40,391 nucleotides of DNA from an uncultured Acholeplasmatales bacterium (GTDB taxonomy: Bacteria; Bacillota_I; Bacilli_A; Acholeplasmatales; Anaeroplasmataceae): contig CALUXI010000014.1 in NCBI GenBank assembly GCA_944324705.1, forward strand, positions 1-40,391, read 5' to 3'. Shown here in pieces: positions 1 to 7,065 of this stretch (its first letter is position 1; each line of letters starts with the position of its first letter). The translations under genes were made by a program, and so were the position numbers. The notes under the pieces are model-generated. The model was not told the origin of the DNA. It saw only the letters and a list, made by a program, of their open reading frames with translations, and ran no database searches.

Positions 1-49
1 TTTTGCATTGCCTTAATATTATCAATTTTTCATATTTTTATTAAATTTT

Positions 50-679
50 CTATCTTGACATATTACCAGTATGCTTTCGTACACCAATTTCTATATCAAA
101 AGTTTTATTATTTAAAACAGTTGTCATATTAATACAATTTGTAAAATCAATAACTAACTTCACATCTTTTCTATCATTACCATTAAGAATGTAATTTAAA
201 TAATTATTATCAAATATACTTTCTTGAGCTAAAGGCATAGTTGCCGTAAATTTATTATTAGAACGAGATACATTAAAATAACTTGTTTTACTTGCAAAAC
301 TTAAATAAATTTGAGGTAAAAGAGTGTTATTTATAGTATTAAAATTATTAGTAATATCAAACTCTAAATAATATCTACTATAGCCAAGACTATTAGCTTT
401 TAGCATTCCTTCAAAATTCATTGACATAGTCAACTCAATTTTAGCTTCATCTGTTATTATATAATTAGTCTCACTATCATAAGTAAAACCTTTAGATTTT
501 TCTTTTGTTACTTCAGTAAAATTAAGGTCTGATAGAGATGAAGTTGATGTATTTATAGAAACAGGACTCGTTTCTATTGTTATACTAGAGTCACCATCTA
601 GAAGAAAACTAGCATAACTGATTGATATTATTGAAATTAAACAAACAAAAAATGTTAATATTACGCCAAATTTCTTCAT
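50..679 (-). CDS. Secreted TasA/camelysin-like protein (second copy)
   Basis: This 209-residue secreted protein is the last gene of the operon. Its N-terminus is a signal peptide: two lysines, a hydrophobic stretch to about residue 20, then Y-A-S-F near residue 22-25. That resembles the T-F-A-A-F site of the TasA-like protein at 5410-6027, so both may be cut by the SipW-type peptidase encoded between them. The remainder is beta-rich, with many Ser/Thr/Asn and no Cys apart from one near residue 183, and I see no catalytic motif. An AGAAAGGAG ribosome binding site supports the ATG at 679, 17 bases after the lipoprotein gene. A role as a minor fibre or coat subunit is inferred from the signal peptide and neighbours. 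Sequence similarity to TasA is weak by eye. Confidence 0.6.
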   Translation of the reverse strand: MKKFGVILTFFVCLISIISISYASFLLDGDSSITIETSPVSINTSTSSLSDLNFTEVTKEKSKGFTYDSETNYIITDEAKIELTMSMNFEGMLKANSLGYSRYYLEFDITNNFNTINNTLLPQIYLSFASKTSYFNVSRSNNKFTATMPLAQESIFDNNYLNYILNGNDRKDVKLVIDFTNCINMTTVLNNKTFDIEIGVRKHTGNMSR

Positions 680-696
680 TTTGACTCCTTTCTAAA

Positions 697-1755
697 TTAT
701 TCTATTACCTCTTCAAAACATGCATACAAAACTAGATTTGTCATAACTGGTGTCAAATCCGTAAACTTCTCGGCATTCGGATTTGTATTAGCATTAGGAT
801 CTGTGTACCAACCTACAAATTTATAACCTTCTTTATAAGCAATTGGAATACTTCCTAAACTAATATAGTCACCTTTAGTACATTCAATAATGGAATTGCC
901 AGAGATTATATTACCACCATTCTCTACCGCATTAAATGTAGCTGTACAAGCCTCACCAGTAATTCCTAAATCCGCTACTAACTCCCATTTCATTTGTGTA
1001 CTAATATAACGATAAAATCTAAAATTGGCTGTGTCAAAATAATAATCACCATTTTTGGCCCCCGTAATCATATTAGGAGCTCCTGCACCACTATACCAAG
1101 CTGTTGATTGTGGTTTTTGAAAAATAAACGTCTCAGTTGTTTCTTCTTCATCATCATAGGTAACATGTAAAATATATTCTGTATTATTTTCTTCAGCTAC
1201 AATACTTGCTATACCTTTACCAGGTTCGCCTTTTTCACCTTTAGGAATTATTATTTCTTTTTTAGTACCATTTGTTAATACTATTTCAATAACAACATTA
1301 CCTGTATTACCATCTGTAGTACTTGTTACTTCACTAATACCAACCGGATCTTTGATTACAAATTCATAATCTTCTTTATTTGTACTGATTGTTATTGTAG
1401 TTTCTCTTGTTTTTTCATCATATGTTGAAGAAATATTAGTTATTTCTTCTTTATCAATAGGTATTTCTTTAACTGTATTATCTGTAAATGTTATGACCAA
1501 GATACCATCTTTTTCTTCAATACTTGTAATACCTACCCCATTTAAACCATCATTACCTTGTTCACCTTTAGGTATAGTAAATGTAACATCATCACTACCA
1601 TCAGTGAAAGTAATTGTAACTGTAGTGTCTCCATTGCTATTTAAATTAGTAGTAATCGTATCAATTAACTTCCCATCATCACCACCAACAAAAGCACTAC
1701 ATGATGTTAAGAATAAAATAATTGGTAATATGATAATTAAAATAATTTTTTTCAC
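697..1755 (-). CDS. Collagen-like lipoprotein with InlB-type repeat
   Basis: This is a predicted membrane-anchored surface protein of 352 residues. The lipobox L-T-S-C places the lipidated cysteine at about residue 19. After it come beta-rich repeats of about 100 residues, each with a short collagen-like Gly-X-Y piece (PKGEQGNDG near residue 61 and PKGEKGEPG near 175). The C-terminal 80 residues (F-x-x-x-G-G ... Y-x-F-x-G-W-Y-x-D) look like a Listeria-Bacteroides/InlB B-repeat. I take the GTG at 1755 as the start, because AGGTGG lies 8 bases upstream inside the last codons of the preceding gene. Longer in-frame GTG starts at 1767 and 1764 would lose that spacing. The stop of the preceding gene is one base away, so translation is coupled. 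Confidence 0.72.
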   Translation of the reverse strand: MKKIILIIILPIILFLTSCSAFVGGDDGKLIDTITTNLNSNGDTTVTITFTDGSDDVTFTIPKGEQGNDGLNGVGITSIEEKDGILVITFTDNTVKEIPIDKEEITNISSTYDEKTRETTITISTNKEDYEFVIKDPVGISEVTSTTDGNTGNVVIEIVLTNGTKKEIIIPKGEKGEPGKGIASIVAEENNTEYILHVTYDDEEETTETFIFQKPQSTAWYSGAGAPNMITGAKNGDYYFDTANFRFYRYISTQMKWELVADLGITGEACTATFNAVENGGNIISGNSIIECTKGDYISLGSIPIAYKEGYKFVGWYTDPNANTNPNAEKFTDLTPVMTNLVLYACFEEVIE

Positions 1756-1756
1756 T

Positions 1757-2818
1757 TTATTCACCACCTAAAGGTAAAGCTAATAAATTATATAGCCATA
1801 AATAATTTTTATTATTAATTTTAATTTTGTTAAATTTAAGCCCACAGTTAGAACAACTATCTTCTTCTAAAATATTAGAACAATAAGGACAGTTATCCCC
1901 ATCTTCTTCTACTAAATAAATTAATGTTTTAAAGATATCATTATATGATTTGATATTTATTAAAGGAACATTAGTAATAATATCCCCTGTAATATTTAAT
2001 AAAGGTAAAAAAGTGTTAGCTATATTTAATTTATAATTATGATTAATATTATTATTCTCTATGTTTAAATTAATTGTTTTGTTTATTATTTTAATATCAA
2101 TAATAAAACTATTATTTTTAAGTTTAATTTCATTTTTATTATTATTTATAACATCATTATTACTTAATAAATCGTTAATAAATAATTCTTTAAATTTAAT
2201 AAAATAATCTTCTTTATTTAAATAAAATTTATAACAATAATTATAATCTTTATCACTAATAAATATATTAGTTAGTAAGATTTCATTAAATACTTCATCT
2301 TTAATATTTTTGTAATAATTACTATTTTTTATTTGATTGAATAAAATATTAATATCAGCTATCTTTCTAATATTATTATTGATATATTTAAGATCTAAAC
2401 TTTTCAAAGTATTTAAATTATTAAAATTACCAAAATAGGAAAAATCTAACTTACCTTTTAAAGCATTACTAATATTAATATTTCTATATATACCTTCTAA
2501 AATATTTAAATTAATTAATATTTGTTTAATTAAATATTTAATAAACCTATTTTCATAAGTATCTAAATTATCTATTAAATCATAACTATATATTTTAGCT
2601 AATTTTATTTTTCCATTATCGCTAATATACAATTTGGGATCTTTTAGAGTTCTTTTTAATAAATTAACATCATATTTATATTTTTCATCTATTCTAACAA
2701 TCTTTTCTTCCTCTTTTAAAGCAAATACATATTTATTTATAATATTTATTATATGATTAACTACTTCATTAATATTATCTAATAATTCATCTAAATTTAT
2801 TAATTCATAACTTTTCAT
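1757..2818 (-). CDS. McrC/DUF2357-like protein with C-terminal zinc ribbon
   Basis: This 353-residue, Asn/Ile/Lys-rich protein carries D-T-Y-E-N-R-F-I-K-Y at residues 86-95. That resembles the signature of McrC-type (DUF2357) partners of McrB-like AAA+ ATPases, and the gene directly follows such an ATPase. A possible remnant of the PD-(D/E)xK nuclease core is I-I-D-I-K at 239-243, but I cannot find a convincing upstream acidic partner, so nuclease activity is doubtful. Four cysteines (C310, C313, C322, C325) in a CPYC...CSNC pattern form a zinc ribbon. There is no signal peptide or membrane segment. The ATG at 2818 has no clear ribosome binding site and lies four bases after the ATPase TGA stop, which suggests translational coupling. 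The family call is from motif and context only. Confidence 0.55.
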   Translation of the reverse strand: MKSYELINLDELLDNINEVVNHIINIINKYVFALKEEEKIVRIDEKYKYDVNLLKRTLKDPKLYISDNGKIKLAKIYSYDLIDNLDTYENRFIKYLIKQILINLNILEGIYRNINISNALKGKLDFSYFGNFNNLNTLKSLDLKYINNNIRKIADINILFNQIKNSNYYKNIKDEVFNEILLTNIFISDKDYNYCYKFYLNKEDYFIKFKELFINDLLSNNDVINNNKNEIKLKNNSFIIDIKIINKTINLNIENNNINHNYKLNIANTFLPLLNITGDIITNVPLINIKSYNDIFKTLIYLVEEDGDNCPYCSNILEEDSCSNCGLKFNKIKINNKNYLWLYNLLALPLGGE

Positions 2819-2822
2819 ATCA

Positions 2823-4580
2823 TCACATTAATCTATTTAAATATTTATCAATTAAGGAAATAGTATCATTTAATTTATAACTAAAATCATTTAATAAATA
2901 TTTCTTAAATTTAGTTAAAGATTGTTTTAAAGAAGATTCAAAATGACCTTCTAATTTTCTTAAAATCTTATTTTTAAACATAAAATCAATAGCTTCATCA
3001 ATAGTTCCGCCACAAGATCTATAAACTGGTATAAATATTTCAAGTTGTTTAATAATACGATTACCTATTACAATATCAAACAAATCATTAATTTGTTTCA
3101 ATAAATTCGTTATATTTTTTAAATCATTTTCTTTTAGTATATAGTCATTATTATTTAAGGCATTAATATATAATTCCTTTAAACCTTGATAAGTTAAAAT
3201 AATTGGATCTACTTCTTTATTAAAGTCTAATTTATCCTCATGTTCATTAAAATTAATAACTATAGCTCTATCAATAACTTTATCTGTTAAAGTATAAGTT
3301 GAGTCATCTTTATTACATGTTCCTATAAAATAATTATTAGGAGTAATAGTTAATAAACCATCTTTTAAATTACTAGGAGCATCATAACCATCCGGTATTT
3401 CCATTATTCTAATATATCTTTCATCTTCAGGGTATTCTAAAACTGATAAGAAGTCAGCAAAATAATACTCAACTCTACTAATATTCATTTCATCTAAAAC
3501 TAAAAAGTTTAAATGATTAGGGTAAATAGATGCTTTATATAATGATTTTAAGAAATCTGTTTCCATATAAGTATTAGTAAATTCATTATAATAACCTAAT
3601 AAATTAGATTTGTCTCTATAAGTTGCCTGAATAGCCTCGAAATAAGCATCTTCACCAATAAATTTCGCAAAATATCTTGGTAATGAAGATTTACCAGTAC
3701 CAGATATACCTTCTAAAATAATTAAATTAGAGGCAGCAAGACCAGCAATGAAAGCTCTTAAATTAGCTATATCATAATATAAACTACAGGTATTAGCTAA
3801 ATATATTTGTAAATTAGAACATATTTTTTTTAAAGATAAGCTTGTAGAGTCTAAATTTAAATTACCACTATTTAAATAAGCTTTATCAATTTTAGTTAAG
3901 CCTTTAAATAATTCTTCTTTTTCTTTTAAGTTATTACCAACACTTACAGTAGAAACCACATTTGAACTTGTTGATAGAACTTTATCATTTTCTGTAGTAT
4001 TAAAGGTTGTAGCTAAACTTTGTTCCATTTTAGGTTCTGCAATACTATTATTTTCTGTAATATTAAATAATGGTTTATGATAATTTTTAATATTTATAAA
4101 TAAACCAACCACTACAAAACAAATTAAGCCCAAAAATACAGTTATCAATAGACCAAATAAAATAGATTCAAAAACAAAAGCTAATGATAAACCATAAATA
4201 TCAAAATTATCCGGAATATAAAATAAAGAAGATACTCCAAACGATAATACTAAACATATTAATAATATGACTCCATAAGTAAATAAATATTTTGTACTAT
4301 AAGGAGATTCTTCTTTAGATCTAGCATATGAATCTACAAAACAAACACTAAAGACAAAAATAATTAACCAAATGACAAAAAAAGTCAACATTACCCACAT
4401 TTGACTAACAGGTTTGATTTCATTAAAACCTATAGCCTTAGCTAATAAAGCTATTGGATTTTTTTCTTTAAACATTATATAATTAGCATCTATAGATAAT
4501 GCAGAAAATAGTGTCATAAAGCCAAATATTAATGTAATACACAATATAATAATTTTATTTCTCGAAATTTTTAGTTTCAT
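2823..4580 (-). CDS. Membrane-anchored McrB-like AAA+ ATPase
   Basis: The N-terminal 165 residues of this 585-residue protein contain four hydrophobic segments (about 8-30, 60-80, 98-120, 133-163). A Ser/Thr/Asn linker leads to an AAA+ domain in the cytoplasm. Walker A is G-I-S-G-T-G-K-S-S at 291-299. Y-R-D-K-S-N-L-L-G-Y-Y at 321-331 matches the McrB-type 'LLGYYN' signature. Walker B is L-V-L-D-E-M-N at 360-366, followed by R-V-E-Y-Y-F. Sensor 1 (G-T-C-N) and an arginine-finger region follow near 420-440. McrB ATPases form hexamers that work with a McrC-like partner, here the next gene. A transmembrane McrB is unusual. The ATG overlaps the sipW stop (ATGA), with AGGTGAG upstream. Its function in surface protein assembly is inferred from context. 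Confidence 0.8.
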   Translation of the reverse strand: MKLKISRNKIIILCITLIFGFMTLFSALSIDANYIMFKEKNPIALLAKAIGFNEIKPVSQMWVMLTFFVIWLIIFVFSVCFVDSYARSKEESPYSTKYLFTYGVILLICLVLSFGVSSLFYIPDNFDIYGLSLAFVFESILFGLLITVFLGLICFVVVGLFINIKNYHKPLFNITENNSIAEPKMEQSLATTFNTTENDKVLSTSSNVVSTVSVGNNLKEKEELFKGLTKIDKAYLNSGNLNLDSTSLSLKKICSNLQIYLANTCSLYYDIANLRAFIAGLAASNLIILEGISGTGKSSLPRYFAKFIGEDAYFEAIQATYRDKSNLLGYYNEFTNTYMETDFLKSLYKASIYPNHLNFLVLDEMNISRVEYYFADFLSVLEYPEDERYIRIMEIPDGYDAPSNLKDGLLTITPNNYFIGTCNKDDSTYTLTDKVIDRAIVINFNEHEDKLDFNKEVDPIILTYQGLKELYINALNNNDYILKENDLKNITNLLKQINDLFDIVIGNRIIKQLEIFIPVYRSCGGTIDEAIDFMFKNKILRKLEGHFESSLKQSLTKFKKYLLNDFSYKLNDTISLIDKYLNRLM

Positions 4581-5407
4581 AACTCACCTGTTTTAAACTT
4601 ACCTGAATCTATAATTTTATTATTTTTATATAGACTAAAAGTATTATTATTTATTTCTAACTTATAAATAGAATTACTTAATAATAATTCATTCTTATAA
4701 ACTTCTTTAAATCTTTTTAATCTTATTTTTTTAACTTTACTATCATATATAGAATAAATAATTAATAATATATAAATAAAGACTACTGCCGATATACCAT
4801 AACTAGATTGTAAATAAAAAACTATATAACCTAAATATGGTATTCTAACATTATTATATACGCCTATAATATCATTGCTATTAACAAACTCATCACTAAT
4901 ATTATTAGCATCTCCTCTAGTAATATAACCATTATCTTTAATCTCTATAACTCTATGAATTATTAATTTATTATCTTTTTTATAACAAACAACATCATAT
5001 AAATTAATTTCTTGATTAGTTTTTATAACAATTAAATCATATTTATTAAATTGATTATTTATATTTTCTAAATAAATATTTTCTTCATTCTTATAAGACA
5101 TTGAATTACTAGCTACTACTAATATTTGATAAGGCATATTATAGGTATTAGATATCTTAGATATTAAACTAAAGATAAATATAATAAAAAGGGCTATAAA
5201 TACAATATCTATAGTCCCCTTACCAATCAATGATATAACTTTAAATAAAGTATTTTTTTCTTTATTATGAGATATATAATCATAAATTATATCAATATCT
5301 AACTCACCTAAATTTATGTCTTTAATTATTTTCTTATAACTATAAATTAAATAAATTGCAAATAATAATATTATTAGAACTAGTATTATAATTAATACTA
5401 TTAACAT
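4577..5407 (-). CDS. sipW: ER-type (SipW-like) signal peptidase I
   Basis: This membrane serine protease cuts signal peptides from exported proteins. It belongs to the S26B (SipW/ER) branch: the catalytic serine is in S-N-S-M (Ser102), and the general base is a histidine in I-I-H-R-V (His151) instead of the lysine of ordinary LepB/SipS enzymes. The R-G-D-A-N-N-x-x-D box lies at 164-172. Hydrophobic segments are at about 3-23, 65-84 and 190-220. SipW enzymes in Bacillus process TasA and TapA, and here TasA-like proteins sit on both sides in one operon. The ATG lies two bases after the preceding stop and lacks a good ribosome binding site, so it is probably translated by coupling. The C-terminal cytoplasmic tail of about 55 residues is longer than usual. 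Confidence 0.88.
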   Translation of the reverse strand: MLIVLIIILVLIILLFAIYLIYSYKKIIKDINLGELDIDIIYDYISHNKEKNTLFKVISLIGKGTIDIVFIALFIIFIFSLISKISNTYNMPYQILVVASNSMSYKNEENIYLENINNQFNKYDLIVIKTNQEINLYDVVCYKKDNKLIIHRVIEIKDNGYITRGDANNISDEFVNSNDIIGVYNNVRIPYLGYIVFYLQSSYGISAVVFIYILLIIYSIYDSKVKKIRLKRFKEVYKNELLLSNSIYKLEINNNTFSLYKNNKIIDSGKFKTGEL

Positions 5408-5409
5408 AA

Positions 5410-6027
5410 TTATTCAGCTGGATTAACAACTACATTAACCTTAAATTTATAACCATCAATGGTTGTCTTCCATTGTCTTAGAATATCAAGCTTTTTTTGA
5501 GGATTAGTGTATTCAGTATTAGAAGCACTATCTAACCAATATGAAGGGTTTACTTCTGAACCATCTACATTAAATCTATCATTCCAAGCAAATGTTAAAT
5601 CTTTAGTAATAGTATAAACTCCTCCTGAAGCTGTTCCAGCATTAGCCTTATTAACTGTAATTTCTTCTGGTAATTTAATTAATTCATCAGTATCTTCACC
5701 AACTAGGGCAGTTGTAATAACTACACTTGACCATCCTTCACCAGTTATTTTAATTTCCACTGTAGCTGTATAATCACCATCATAATTAGAAACTGTTACA
5801 TCGCCTTCAGTATCACCTTCAGCAGCATCAAATTTAATCTTAGCATCTGTTAAACTAGCTTCTACTTTAACTATATTTGAAGTTACATCCCCCATAGTAA
5901 TGCTTCCACCATCTACTTCATCTTTCATACCATCTTTATTACCAACGATAAAAGCAGCAAAAGTTGTACTTATAATAGCTACTAATCCAAACATTACAAG
6001 TCCACCTAATAAAAATTTTCTCTTCAT
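5410..6027 (-). CDS. TasA/camelysin-like secreted protein
   Basis: This 205-residue exported protein is encoded first in the operon, directly after the G9 promoter. Residues 1-25 form a signal peptide ending T-T-F-A-A-F, the SipW-type site seen in TasA/camelysin proteins. The mature part has no cysteine and is rich in beta strands, Thr, Val and Asp. It has a Ser/Gly-rich 'D-G-G-S-I-T-M-G-D' stretch near 40, as expected of a fibre-forming or camelysin-like protein. Known relatives form amyloid-like or donor-strand fibres in biofilm matrices. The start is backed by AGAAAGGAG 10-12 bases upstream of the ATG. As the first and best-placed gene it is likely the major subunit. Assignment to the TasA family comes from the signal peptide, size and sipW linkage, not from a database search. 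Confidence 0.72.
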   Translation of the reverse strand: MKRKFLLGGLVMFGLVAIISTTFAAFIVGNKDGMKDEVDGGSITMGDVTSNIVKVEASLTDAKIKFDAAEGDTEGDVTVSNYDGDYTATVEIKITGEGWSSVVITTALVGEDTDELIKLPEEITVNKANAGTASGGVYTITKDLTFAWNDRFNVDGSEVNPSYWLDSASNTEYTNPQKKLDILRQWKTTIDGYKFKVNVVVNPAE

Positions 6028-6073
6028 AAGTTTAAATACTCCTTTCTAGAAAACTATATGAAAATGCTTTCTC

Positions 6074-6109
6074 AATTGTAATTATAACCCCCCCCCATAG
6101 ATTTGTCAA
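6074..6109 (-). promoter_or_regulatory. Sigma-A promoter with G9 tract in the spacer
   Basis: On the minus strand a perfect -35 TTGACA (6109-6104) and a perfect -10 TATAAT (6086-6081) are separated by exactly 17 bases. Nine of those spacer bases are an uninterrupted run of G (6096-6088). In an otherwise AT-rich window such a run is out of character. Slipped-strand mispairing in it would change the spacer to 16 or 18 bp and so alter promoter strength. The promoter drives the six genes at 50-6027. Confidence 0.85.
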
Positions 6110-6120
6110 CTTTTTTAATT

Positions 6121-6158
6121 AGTGTGTGTTATGTGTGTAGTGCTATCTGTAGTGCACC
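6121..6158 (-). repeat. Direct repeats just upstream of the G9 promoter
   Basis: TGTAGTGC occurs twice on the plus strand (6136-6143 and 6148-6155), 12 bp apart. Next to it TGTGTGT also occurs twice (6123-6129 and 6132-6138). All lie within 15-50 bp upstream of the -35 box. The spacing is close to one helical turn, so this could be a site for a dimeric activator or repressor. No regulator is identified. Confidence 0.45.
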
Positions 6159-6184
6159 TCAGATTAATTAAAGATATTGTATTA

Positions 6185-6334
6185 TTATTTAATTATAGAT
6201 GAATATTCATAACTAATATGGATTATTTCATATATCATTACGCTTAAATACGGCCTAATATAGCCATAATTATTAATAATCAATTGCACGTTGACATTCC
6301 CAACATTTTCTAGATTAGTAGTAATTTTATACAA
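6185..6334 (-). pseudogene. Short open frame, possible TasA-like gene fragment
   Basis: A 49-codon frame runs from a TTG at 6334 to a TAA at 6185 in the intergenic gap. It has no ribosome binding site and no ATG start. Its product contains E-N-V-G-N-V-N-V-Q-L-I-I-N-N, which is like the 'N-x-G-N-V-x-V' strand seen in camelysin/TasA-type proteins. It may be the remains of another fibre gene that lost its 5' end. It may equally be a chance frame. Confidence 0.25.
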
Positions 6335-6358
6335 AAAAATACCTAGTTTCCTAGGTAT
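6333..6358 (-). terminator. Rho-independent terminator after the phosphatase gene
   Basis: Read on the minus strand, ATACCTAG (6358-6351) and CTAGGTAT (6346-6339) form an 8-bp perfect stem around a 4-base loop, followed by a run of seven Ts. The stop codon of the gene at 6351 lies inside the stem. This ends the natAB-phosphatase operon. Nothing else clear is seen between here and 6158 apart from the short frame listed. Confidence 0.85.
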
Positions 6359-7064
6359 CTTCTAATACTATACAATTAACTTTTTTACTAAAAATTGTAC
6401 AGGCATCTAAACCAATAAATCCTTTAGTTATGAAAGGACTATAGTTAGCTTTAGGTCCGAACTCACTATATTTATCGGGGTTAAAATAGGCATGAAAAGC
6501 TGAGACATGCCAGTGGCCTGACACTATGGTTTTATTAGGTTCAAAGACTTTCCTTAAATAATAGTCTAAGGGGTTTACCCATCTTGATCTAAGTCTACTA
6601 CTATAACTTGTATTACGCCAATTATTGTCATATGTTCCGTCTATTTCAGTAGGTATCCAAGAATGGGTAAAGATATATTTACTAGTTTCGTAATAATCTT
6701 GATATAAATCTAAGACAGCCATTAAGCCTGATTCTTTAGCTACTTCTTTCATGCGTTTAGTTTCATCATAACCAAGTTTAACTAATGTATCAAAAGTTTT
6801 ATTATGTAAGTCTGAATTACTAGGGTAACCTCTTAAAATCATATCGTGCATTAAGTCTTCGTGATTACCTTCAATTAAGATAATTTTATCTTGATTCTTT
6901 AAAACAAAATCTATTATTTCTTTGGGTTCTTCTCCTCTATCAAATAAGTCCCCACAAATTATTATTTTATGTTCTTTATTATTAATATCAAAGTTATTTT
7001 CTTTTAAAGCTTCTTGCCAATAAGTATAATAGCCATGAATATCTGAACTAACAAAATATTTCAT
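6351..7064 (-). CDS. Metallophosphoesterase (PPP/Ap4A-hydrolase type)
   Basis: This 237-residue cytoplasmic phosphatase is of the calcineurin-like fold. All metal-binding motifs are present: D-I-H-G at 8-11, G-D-L-F-D-R-G at 38-44, G-N-H-E-D at 66-70 and G-H-W-H near 198. The order and the G-D-x-x-D-R-G form match the PPP family, including bacterial serine/threonine protein phosphatases and diadenosine tetraphosphatases. The substrate cannot be told from sequence. The gene starts one base after the stop of the ABC permease and has no evident ribosome binding site, so it is likely translated by coupling as the last gene of the operon. Confidence 0.82.
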   Translation of the reverse strand: MKYFVSSDIHGYYTYWQEALKENNFDINNKEHKIIICGDLFDRGEEPKEIIDFVLKNQDKIILIEGNHEDLMHDMILRGYPSNSDLHNKTFDTLVKLGYDETKRMKEVAKESGLMAVLDLYQDYYETSKYIFTHSWIPTEIDGTYDNNWRNTSYSSRLRSRWVNPLDYYLRKVFEPNKTIVSGHWHVSAFHAYFNPDKYSEFGPKANYSPFITKGFIGLDACTIFSKKVNCIVLEDT

Positions 7065-7065
7065 T

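Noticed and set aside
1493-1771. Plus-strand open frame of 92 codons
   Set aside because: It lies wholly opposite the collagen-like lipoprotein gene, which has a lipobox and a proper ribosome binding site. The plus frame has neither. The other plus-strand frames opposite ribosomal and metabolic genes were dropped for the same reason.
2823-2825. UGA as tryptophan codon (mycoplasma code)
   Set aside because: TGA ends the AAA ATPase and sipW genes at places that fit tight operon junctions, and intact genes use TGG for Trp. The standard bacterial code applies.
2823-4580. McrBC restriction system
   Set aside because: The ATPase has a membrane anchor instead of a DNA-recognition domain, the partner lacks a clear nuclease site, and the neighbours are surface proteins. 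A restriction role cannot be excluded but is not the best reading.
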